From: Sedimentisphaerales bacterium
GTDB taxonomy: Bacteria; Planctomycetota; Phycisphaerae; Sedimentisphaerales; SG8-4
Assembly (NCBI GenBank): GCA_016928975.1
Contig: JAFGJR010000187.1
Location: forward strand, 1 to 26,226
Reading direction: 5' to 3'
Length of the DNA stretch: 26,226 bases
Below the pieces are notes generated by a model. It worked only from the letters and a program-made list of their open reading frames with translations. It ran no database searches and was not told the DNA's origin. Both the position numbers and the translations under genes were made by a program. Positions 16,604 through 23,148 of the stretch are shown here, in pieces (within the stretch, counting starts at the first letter, position 1; the number at the start of each line of letters is the position of its first letter).

Positions 16604-17506
16604 TTAATCGTGCTTCCGCAGGACCGCCGGCTTGATCGTCCACGCCTGCAACTTGGCGATTTCCATCATGCGGGGCGCACGAAAGCCCTCGGGGAAGATC
16701 ACCCACCCCCAGAGGCGTGGCGAGTCGTCAGCCGCATATCTTGCCGCCTCCAACTCGCCTTGGCGTAGCGGACTGTCTCCTGAGTAGCGCCCAGATGCGA
16801 CCACGCCTGCCAGGGTGACGGCGAAATCCTCTGGACGCACAGGCTGGCCGGCTACCCCCATGAGGGCAGGCAGTTGCCTCGTTGCCCGAACAGCGTCAAC
16901 GAGTTCCCGTGCGGCCTCCCGGATCGCATTCCAGGAGAACGTGCCTGTGGTGATGAATCGCTGCGGCTTGGAGGCTGTGCCATACGCAAACTCCACGCTG
17001 ACTTGTGCAGGTCGGGAGTCGTTGTCGATCTCCGCGACAAACTGAGACAGAGCGGACAAGCCTTCTGCCGCGGAGACGACTCTCGTGCTCAAATCGACGA
17101 AAGAGAGCCGCTTCTGAAACGCCTCGGCAATGGTTCGGATGTCATCTCGCGTCAGCGGATGAGAATAGACTCGGTCCGGATATAAGGAAGGGATTTCCCT
17201 TGCGGTGACCAGCCGCACAGCCGGATGGTTCACAATGTGCTCAAGGTAGCGCTCAAATGCCTGGAAAGCCTGTTCTTGCTCCTCAGGGGATTTCATGGGT
17301 GGCAATTTCCATTCGGATCGGGGCGGATTGGCGCCGCGGGCGAAATTGACCCCATCCCAGAACTGCCGGTGTACAAACTCGCACGGATAATAGTAGATGC
17401 TGATAATGCCCCCGCCTTCTCCAACCAGTCCGTAGAGACGCAAGATTTTGCGTCTGTACTCGTGTTTTAATTCCTTGACAAGGGGTCTGAGCGCTTGGTA
17501 GAATTG
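16604..17506 (-). pseudogene. 5'-truncated gene, C-terminal part of a polysaccharide-deacetylase-like protein
   Basis: The open frame encodes about 300 residues that look like the C-terminal half of a larger planctomycete protein often annotated as polysaccharide deacetylase: GEGGGIISIYYYPCEFVH, FWDGVNFARGANPP, a Glu-rich helix, VRLVTAREIPSLYPD, then a mixed domain ending LQAWTIKPAVLRKHD. Protein-like sequence (QFYQALRPLVKELKHEYRRKI) continues upstream of the first usable start, TTG 17443, up to an in-frame TGA at 17507-17509, and there is no ATG, GTG or Shine-Dalgarno in that stretch. The expected catalytic N-terminal domain is absent in any frame. I therefore call it truncated. A shorter functional protein from TTG 17443 remains possible. 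It sits 58 bp before the GH2 start, same strand. Confidence 0.65.
17475..17504 (+). promoter_or_regulatory. Sigma-70-type promoter for the LamG/PA14 mosaic gene
   Basis: TTGACA at 17475-17480 and TAGAAT at 17499-17504 are 18 bp apart, the same hexamers and spacing as the promoter of the MMPL exporter. Transcription would start near 17511 and produce a leader of about 340 nt. The site lies in the remnant 5' part of the truncated minus-strand gene, so the consensus match is the only support. Confidence 0.5.
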
Positions 17507-17508
17507 TC

Positions 17509-17531
17509 ATTATAGGACATTTGCATGTCCT
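17509..17531. promoter_or_regulatory. Palindromic operator-like site with a minus-strand -10
   Basis: AGGACAT (17514-17520) and ATGTCCT (17525-17531) form a perfect 7-bp inverted repeat around TTGC. The left arm overlaps a TATAAT read on the minus strand (17514 to 17509), whose best -35 is a weak TTGCTC about 19 bp away. The palindrome would lie just after the start of the plus-strand transcript and between -35 and -10 of the minus-strand one. It could be a regulator site controlling both directions, or a short hairpin at the 5' end of the plus transcript. Confidence 0.45.
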
Positions 17532-17854
17532 GTGAGCAACGCGTCTGCGACTTGGCAGGAGGCCCCTGGACGCACCAGAGGCGGGTCTTAAGCATGCCCG
17601 CACCACCATCGGTTGAAGGACTCACGGCAAAGGCAGGAAGAGCCTAATCCGCTTCGGCGTGACAAACTGGTTTTGCTTTTGGCGGAAAGGAGGTGACGAG
17701 ACGCATCCGACGTGACCGGATGCATGGGGGAGGCCGTTTCGGCCCGGCAAGGCGAGCGCCGGCCGACGGGCAGAAAACAGCATGATCGGAGGGAAACGTG
17801 CCTTGGCGCATGGCTGAGGGCACAGGATGTTTATTTAGGGTGAGGAGAATCGTT
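17532..17854 (+). promoter_or_regulatory. Structured 5' leader of the LamG/PA14 mosaic gene
   Basis: This roughly 320-nt stretch has no convincing gene but several hairpins: 17703-17709 with 17717-17723 (7 bp, GCATCCG/CGGATGC), 17732-17736 with 17740-17744 (GGCCG/CGGCC around TTT), and TCACG/CGTGA near 17625-17672 enclosing a small GGC/GCC stem. AAAGGAGGTGA at 17686-17696 matches the anti-Shine-Dalgarno end of 16S rRNA almost perfectly, yet no start codon follows at normal distance (the nearest, GTG 17712, would open a 43-codon frame ending just before the real gene). I do not recognise a known riboswitch class. It may be a regulatory leader. Confidence 0.45.
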
Positions 17855-20800
17855 ATGTCACGAAAGCTTCATTGTATGCTCCTGATTGGCCTGCTGCTGG
17901 CGATGGCCGGGAGTGCCTCAGCAGCACTGGTCAAGGGAACAGTGCGTGCTGAGCTCTGGTATGGAGGTATCATTAACGACAACGTTGACAACCTCAAAGC
18001 CACTCCCGACTTCCCGGACAATCCGGCGGAAGTCAGGGCGCTGACTGCCATGGATCTGCCGGACCAGCCCGCAGATTACTTTGGCGCGCGTCTGACGGCT
18101 TGGTTGACACCGCCGCAGAGCGGTGACTACACCTTCTGGACCGCCAGCGATGACGACAGCGAGGTGTGGCTGAGCACGGATGACAACCCCGACAACAAGG
18201 CGATGATCTGCAACGTCGAGGGCTGGACCGGCTACCGGAACTTCACCGGCACGGAGGGCGTGGTCGGCCCCAATCAGCAGTCCCAACTAGTCACTCTGGA
18301 GGCAGGCAAGCGGTACTACATGGAAGTCCTGATGTCTGACGGCACCGGCGGCGGCTGTGTCACCGTCGCTTGGGCAGGCCCGGGCATCGGCGCCAACGCC
18401 ACCGTGCTTGCCGGCACCTATCTCGAATCAGATCTCGAACCGGAGATCGCAGAGCCCCTGTTTGTGGCCAAGAATCCAGATCCAGCCGACGGGGCTGTTG
18501 ACGTGGTTGCCGGGTTGTTCACCTGGACACCGGGCATGAGCGCCAAGGCAGACGACATCTATCTCGGCACCACCCCCGAGTTAGGTGAAGCGGAATTCCA
18601 GGGCAAGCAGCCATCGTCCTTGGCCCTGTTCTTCTATCCGGGAGAACTCCAGCCGGACGTCACGTACTATTGGCGTGTGGACACAACCGACACCAGTGGC
18701 GCGCTGCACACCGGCGTGGTCTGGAGCTTCCACGTCATGCCGGTGAAGGCGACGGAGGAAAGCCCGGCCGATGGAACCTCGTTCATCGTGACCGCGCCCA
18801 CTCTGACCTGGAAGGCCGGGCAGAACTTCCCGACGCATGATCTGTACCTCGGAACGGACAAGGCCCTCGTGGAAGCTCGTGACGCCAGCGTCTTCATGGG
18901 CAACCTGGCGGACCCGACGTTCGACCCAGGCACACTCGACGCTTCGACCACCTACTATTGGTGTGTCGATGAGCAGGATGCCCTGGGCCAGACGTGGGCT
19001 GGCGACGTGTGGAGCTTCACGACGACCCTGCCGGGTCTCGGCGCTGCCAAGCGGGAGATCTGGAGCAACATCGGCGGAGTGAACGTGAGCGACCTGCTCA
19101 ACGACCCGAACTTCCCGTGCAACCCGGACATCGTAGATGAGGTGCCTGCGTTCGCATCGGATGATTTTGCCGACAACTACGGCGGGCGACTGTCCGCGTG
19201 GCTGCATGTGCCTGTCGCGGGCGATTACACCTTCTGGGTCGCCAGCGACGACGCATCGCAGTTGTTCTTCGGCTCTCACCCGGGTAAAGCTGTCCAGATC
19301 GCCCAGGTCTCGGGCTGGACCGGGAACTACTCGTGGGATTGGTATCCCGAGCAGAAGTCGCAGACGATGGCTCTCGATGCCGGCGTGTACTACATCGAGG
19401 CGTTGTGGAAGGAAGGTGGCGGCGGTGACAACTGCTCGGCTGCCTGGGAAGGCCCCGGCCTGCCGATGCAGCTCATCGGCGGCGGCTATCTCGAGCCGGC
19501 CAGTGATATGTACGCCGTGCGTCCGAGTCCCGCCGACGGAGCCACGGGCGTCTTCTTCGCAGCCGAGCTCACGTGGACCGGCAGTTGCCAGGCGAGTGCT
19601 CACGATGTGTACTTTGGCACCAGTGAATCCGCCGTGGCCGGCGCCACCACCAAGTCCAAGGAGTACAGGGGCCGGATCGCGGTGGCATCCTACGAACCGG
19701 GTGACCTCACCCTGGGCAAGACCTACTATTGGCGAGTCGATGAGATTGTCGATCCCAACACAGACCCGTGGAAGGGCGCCGTCTGGAGCTTCACTGTCTC
19801 GGCCTACAGTCTGATCGATGATTTTGAGGCTTACGAGTTCGCGCCCGTGGCGCCCAAGGCAGCCATCGGCTGGTGGAAGTTCGACGGGGATGCCAAAGAC
19901 AGCTCGGGTAAGGGCCATGACGGTGCCATCAACGGCGATCCGACCTTCGTTGAAGGTGTCAGTGGCCAGGCGATTCACATGGACGGCGTCGATGACTTCG
20001 TCGTCGTCGGCAGCGTCGGAATCAGTGGGGCCATGCCGAGAACCATCGCCGGCTGGGCCAAGGCTGACACGACGAACATCACGGACTGGACCAACGTCTT
20101 CGGCTTCACCAGCACGCCCGATGCAGGCAGCTACCTGAGCTTCGACATCAACAAGATCGGCGGAGCCAACCAGTACTGCATCCACATCTACGGCTGGGAG
20201 ACCGGTTACGTGGAGATCGACCTCGAGTGGCACCATCTGGCAGCCACCTATGATGGCACGACCATCAAATGGTACCACGGCGGCAAGGTGGTCGGGTCCT
20301 ACGCTCAGGCCCTGAGCACGATAGACAATGTTCAGATGGGTAAACGCGGACATGACGCCGGCGGCAACTGGCCCGGCTCGGTCGACGACGTCCGCATCTA
20401 CAGCTATGCTCTGTCGGAGCTTGAGATCAAGAGCCTCGCCGGGTATGTTCCCGCGAAGGTGCTGGCCGATGCCTGGACGGGCGACAAGATTGCGTCTGGG
20501 TCCCTGGTGACCGACCCGGTACAGCAAGGCGGCCAGGCTATGAAGGTTGCCTACGACACGTGGATCGTGCCGTGCGTCGGTGCGGTGGCCATGACTCCGC
20601 CCTACAAGGACCTGACTCGCGGTGGAGCCGATGCTATATCGCTGTGGCTAAAGGGACGTTCGCGCAATCAGCCGAACTGGTGGATTGTGGCCCTGATGGA
20701 CACCAACGGCGCCCTGTTCCCGGCTCCTTCCAGGGACATGTGGGGTCTGTCGCACGACGAGTGGACCAATGTGGTCGTTCCGCTCAAGCTCTTCGCCGCC

Positions 20801-20908
20801 AACGGCGTGAACGTGAAGTCTGTGGCGAAGATCGGTGTCGGCGCCCTCGCCGGCCAGGCTGGTGGCGGGTCGTTCTGCGTCGATGACATCCGTCTGATCA
20901 AGAAGTAA
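17855..20908 (+). CDS. Secreted PA14/Fn3-like/LamG mosaic protein
   Basis: The 1017-residue exported protein looks like a sugar-binding or surface adhesion mosaic; no catalytic motif is visible. A signal peptide (about 1-23, LLIGLLLAMAGSASA) is followed by a PA14-like domain (about 27-189), two Fn3-like units (about 206-294 and 299-389, each with a TYYW.VD core and ending WSF), a second PA14-like domain (about 392-547), a third Fn3-like unit (about 554-649), the LIDDFEAYEF strand (652-661), a LamG domain (about 670-862; WWKFDG, HMDGVDDFV, WHHLAATYDG, GSVDDVRIY), and a C-terminal jelly-roll-like part ending VDDIRLIKK. The repeats are visible in DNA too (TACACCTTCTGG at 18128 and again near 19226). 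ATG 17855 is chosen because GAGGAG lies 7 nt upstream and the signal peptide starts there. No anchor or PEP-CTERM motif is seen, so it is probably released or bound to glycan. Confidence 0.9.
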   Translation: MSRKLHCMLLIGLLLAMAGSASAALVKGTVRAELWYGGIINDNVDNLKATPDFPDNPAEVRALTAMDLPDQPADYFGARLTAWLTPPQSGDYTFWTASDDDSEVWLSTDDNPDNKAMICNVEGWTGYRNFTGTEGVVGPNQQSQLVTLEAGKRYYMEVLMSDGTGGGCVTVAWAGPGIGANATVLAGTYLESDLEPEIAEPLFVAKNPDPADGAVDVVAGLFTWTPGMSAKADDIYLGTTPELGEAEFQGKQPSSLALFFYPGELQPDVTYYWRVDTTDTSGALHTGVVWSFHVMPVKATEESPADGTSFIVTAPTLTWKAGQNFPTHDLYLGTDKALVEARDASVFMGNLADPTFDPGTLDASTTYYWCVDEQDALGQTWAGDVWSFTTTLPGLGAAKREIWSNIGGVNVSDLLNDPNFPCNPDIVDEVPAFASDDFADNYGGRLSAWLHVPVAGDYTFWVASDDASQLFFGSHPGKAVQIAQVSGWTGNYSWDWYPEQKSQTMALDAGVYYIEALWKEGGGGDNCSAAWEGPGLPMQLIGGGYLEPASDMYAVRPSPADGATGVFFAAELTWTGSCQASAHDVYFGTSESAVAGATTKSKEYRGRIAVASYEPGDLTLGKTYYWRVDEIVDPNTDPWKGAVWSFTVSAYSLIDDFEAYEFAPVAPKAAIGWWKFDGDAKDSSGKGHDGAINGDPTFVEGVSGQAIHMDGVDDFVVVGSVGISGAMPRTIAGWAKADTTNITDWTNVFGFTSTPDAGSYLSFDINKIGGANQYCIHIYGWETGYVEIDLEWHHLAATYDGTTIKWYHGGKVVGSYAQALSTIDNVQMGKRGHDAGGNWPGSVDDVRIYSYALSELEIKSLAGYVPAKVLADAWTGDKIASGSLVTDPVQQGGQAMKVAYDTWIVPCVGAVAMTPPYKDLTRGGADAISLWLKGRSRNQPNWWIVALMDTNGALFPAPSRDMWGLSHDEWTNVVVPLKLFAANGVNVKSVAKIGVGALAGQAGGGSFCVDDIRLIKK

Positions 20909-20927
20909 GGACTCGCGATGTACGAAT

Positions 20928-20965
20928 TGCGATTTGCGAACGGGCTCTCCTATTCGTGAATCGCA
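20928..20965. repeat. 13-bp imperfect inverted repeat after the mosaic gene
   Basis: TGCGATTTGCGAA (20928-20940) pairs with TTCGTGAATCGCA (20953-20965), 11 of 13 positions complementary, with a 12-nt spacer. No T-run follows, and the true terminator lies about 45 bp downstream. It could be an mRNA 3'-end stabilising hairpin or one copy of a dispersed intergenic repeat. Confidence 0.45.
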
Positions 20966-21008
20966 GGTAGTGAGTTGCAGGTGGTACGTCCGCAAGGACA
21001 TTATCGGC

Positions 21009-21051
21009 CCGAGGCCCGTGTCCCCTCCCGAACACGGGCCTCGGTCTTTTT
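21009..21051 (+). terminator. Intrinsic (rho-independent) terminator
   Basis: A 13-bp perfect, GC-rich stem (21009-21021 with 21032-21044; arms CCGAGGCCCGTGT/ACACGGGCCTCGG) with a 10-nt loop is followed by TCTTTTT. It lies about 100 bp after the mosaic gene's stop and should end that transcript, separating it from the sigma factor gene. Confidence 0.9.
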
Positions 21052-21526
21052 GTCCGCACGAGGCGTGCACATGCCGGAGCCTCCAGCAACCATCCGAGAT
21101 ATGAATCTCTCAGGACTCTCGAGCACGATCGCGGTGATACGGTTCTCTCCTGTCACCCCTGCGGAAGCAACGCTCCCGCAATACCGCGCCGTAGCCGGAT
21201 TGTCGTTTTCGCAGAGATGACATCCAAGCAGTCCGGCGCCGCCGGCTATTGCGTTGGAGGCTCCGGAGAGAGCATGTGCAAGGTCCGAATTTCCCCGCTT
21301 TCTCTTCCCTGCTATGGGCTCAATCGGCCCGGCTCCCGCCATAGAGACGCAAGAAACCGAGTCATCCAGGGGGAGACACCTATCCGCCGGTCCGACGGCT
21401 AAACCGACAGGTCCCGTTGGACGATACTGAGAACGGATTCTGAAGGTGGGCCAGGAACGTGCCCGCCGTGACAATGGGGCTGGAAGCCGCAAAGCTATCG
21501 TGAACGAGGACGGGTGGTAACCGAAT
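21052..21526. other. Intergenic region before the sigma factor, no convincing gene
   Basis: This 475-bp stretch holds no plus-strand gene. On the minus strand a frame around 21140-21240 reads CHLCENDNPATARYCGS, similar to a zinc-ribbon (CxxC...NPxxARxCxxC) but without the last cysteine, and without a good start or supporting flanks; it may be a decayed fragment or chance. CTATGG/CCATAG arms around 21311-21345 could form a hairpin. The right part should contain the sigma factor's promoter, but I saw no strong -35/-10 pair. Confidence 0.4.
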
Positions 21527-22399
21527 TTGCCCTTGGTGGCTGGGGCTGAGAGGCTCGCAGCCGGGCGGGAGGACACTATCGTTTTCGACGCAACTCTCAA
21601 AGACTACCTCAGGGAGATCGACGAGGCATCCCTGCTGACGTGGGAGCAGGAGTACGAGCTGGGCAAGCGAGTCGTGGAGGACAACGATCCGTGGGCTCGC
21701 GAGCAACTGGTGCGAAGCAATCTTCGCCTGGTGGTGAACATTGCCAAGAGGTACGCCGGGCGAGGCATGGGCCTGAGCGACCTGATCGAGGAAGGCAACC
21801 TCGGGCTGATCAAGGCGGTGGACTACTTCGATCCCGAACGAGGCACGCGTTTCAGCACGTATGCGGCTTGGTGGATCAAGCAGGGGATCAAGCGAGCGTT
21901 ACTGGAGAACGTGCAGCCGGTCCATGTGCCGACGTACATGGTCTCGCTGATTAACCAGTGGCGTCACACGGCGACGGAAGTGGAGAGCCGGCTCGGCAGG
22001 AAGCTGAGCGTGGAGGAGATGGCCCACCTGATGCACATGCCGATGCGCAAGGCCAAGATCATCCATCGCATCGTCGAGGTGCTCAGCAACGCCGGCGAGA
22101 GCCTTAACGGTGACGATCAGGATGAGAACCAGGTGCTCGAATCCACGCTGGAAGATGAGCACGCCGGCCGGCCGGAAGATCCGCTGGTCCAAGACGAGGA
22201 GATGAGCAAGGCCGTCATGCTTCTGGACGAGATCGACCCGCGAGACGCCGAGGTGCTTCGCCTTCACTACGGCCTGGATGGCCGGCGACCCATGACCCTC
22301 AAGGAGATCGGCAAGAAGCTCGGCCTGACCCGCGAGCGAATCCGCCAGATCCGACGCGACGCCCTGACCATGCTCTACGAGTACATGGAAGCCGAATAG
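21527..22399 (+). CDS. Sigma-70 family RNA polymerase sigma factor (group 2-like)
   Basis: The 290-residue product directs RNA polymerase to promoters. Region 1.2 is at about 24-50 (DYLREIDEASLLTWEQEYELGKRV), region 2 at about 58-128 with the core-binding and -10 recognition blocks (DLIEEGNLGLIKAVDYFD, FSTYAAWWIKQGI), region 3 at about 133-190, and region 4 at about 228-286 with the -35 helix-turn-helix (TLKEIGKKLGLTRERIRQIR). There is no long region 1.1, so it resembles RpoS/SigA-like alternative factors rather than the essential RpoD. The start is uncertain: an in-frame TAA at 21518 limits it to TTG 21527, TTG 21533 or GTG 21536, none with a clear Shine-Dalgarno. A good GGGAGGA lies before an in-frame ATC at 21578, which would begin the protein at the conserved part. 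Confidence 0.92.
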   Translation: MPLVAGAERLAAGREDTIVFDATLKDYLREIDEASLLTWEQEYELGKRVVEDNDPWAREQLVRSNLRLVVNIAKRYAGRGMGLSDLIEEGNLGLIKAVDYFDPERGTRFSTYAAWWIKQGIKRALLENVQPVHVPTYMVSLINQWRHTATEVESRLGRKLSVEEMAHLMHMPMRKAKIIHRIVEVLSNAGESLNGDDQDENQVLESTLEDEHAGRPEDPLVQDEEMSKAVMLLDEIDPRDAEVLRLHYGLDGRRPMTLKEIGKKLGLTRERIRQIRRDALTMLYEYMEAE

Positions 22400-22560
22400 G
22401 GCCGGTCCGGACGCCGACCCGTGACGGCTGGTTCCTGAGTGGTCCGGGCGTTCCTGCGAGACATGCGATCACTCCGCGCAGAAAATGCGCACGAGGCTCT
22501 TGGCAGCAAGGCGCACGCGCATCACAATGACGGCTCGCGTGGGTTCGCAAGGGGAGAAAG

Positions 22561-22915
22561 ATGAAATCGGGCTTACGTCTGAAGGCATCGGACACGATTG
22601 TCTTCATCGGTGACAGTATCACCGATGCGGAGCGGTACCGGCAGGCCTACAGGCCGCTCGGCTATGGCTATGTGCACTTCGTTGGCAACCTCCTGTGGGC
22701 CAGGCACCCGGAGCTGAACCTGTCTATCATCAACACCGGCGTCAGCGGCGACACGATCCGCGATATGGCGCAGCGATGGGACAGGGACTGCATCGCCCAT
22801 CGACCGGAAGATCGCACAGACCCCGGCGGAGAGATGGTCCGCGGACATGGTGCACCCTTGCCTTTGGGCCCATGCGTGGATCGCGCTGCGCTGGCTGGAC
22901 GCAACGGATCTGTAG
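22561..22915 (+). pseudogene. SGNH/GDSL hydrolase gene broken by internal deletion
   Basis: ATG 22561, with GGGGAG just upstream, opens a clear SGNH-hydrolase N-terminus: block I FIGDSITDA with the catalytic serine, and NTGVSGDTIRDMAQRWDRD. After about residue 80 (near 22800) the frame loses similarity. The family's C-terminus reappears in another frame: DRKIAQTPAERWSADMVHPCLWAHAWI, with the DxVHP-type catalytic Asp/His block, ending at TAG 22913-22915. The middle, including the GxND block, is missing: I estimate 80-100 residues. The open frame reads on past this to 23064 with random-looking sequence. It cannot make a working esterase. An assembly error at the junction is the alternative explanation. 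Confidence 0.82.
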
Positions 22916-23073
22916 ATGTCTGCGAGCACGTGAAAAAAATTTCGCTCGTAGATTCAGGCATCGCAAGGACTAAGAGAAATGGCACGGCGCAGACGAGCGA
23001 TTTTCTGATTTTTTCGCCTTTACAGGTAACCGGATTCTCATTAGTGTGCCGATACTTGTTTTGATGGACGTAG

Positions 23074-23120
23074 CAACAATATCTGGGGACATCCCGATTT
23101 TACCTGACTATATGTAGTGG
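23074..23120 (+). promoter_or_regulatory. Tandem NrdR-box-like sites over the nrdJ promoter
   Basis: Two sites resemble the known NrdR operator core CwAtATaTwG. The downstream one, CTATATGTAG at 23108-23117, matches 9 of 10; the upstream one, CAATATCTGG at 23077-23086, matches 8 of 10. They are exactly 31 bp apart, three helical turns, the spacing usual for paired NrdR boxes. A likely promoter (GGGACA at 23086-23091, 17 bp, TATATG at 23109-23114) lies beneath them: the downstream site covers the -10 and the upstream one touches the -35. This fits repression of ribonucleotide reductase by NrdR. Confidence 0.65.
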
Positions 23121-23148
23121 TTCTTGTTTTGCCGCATGGAGGCGCGTA

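Noticed and set aside
17625..17672. TCACGGCAAAGGC...GCC...CGTGA as a known riboswitch aptamer
   Set aside because: It folds into a simple stem, but I could not match the core of any riboswitch class I know; left as part of an unassigned leader.
18581..20527. Minus-strand open frame of 648 codons
   Set aside because: It is antisense to the PA14/LamG mosaic gene, with no domain, no ribosome-binding site and shadow-like composition.
21301..21430. Possible cyclic-di-GMP (GEMM) riboswitch, from GACGCAAG...GTC after a CTATGG/CCATAG stem
   Set aside because: The conserved 5' strand, the GAAA tetraloop/receptor and the closing 3' segment could not be found in the right order.
22970..23030. AT-rich stretch with T-runs after the broken hydrolase as an intrinsic terminator
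   Set aside because: Only a 4-bp GCGA/TCGC stem precedes the T-runs; too weak to call.
22916..23064. Continuation of the SGNH hydrolase frame to 23064 as real protein
   Set aside because: After the deletion point the frame shows no similarity to the family, while the true C-terminus is in another frame and ends at 22915.
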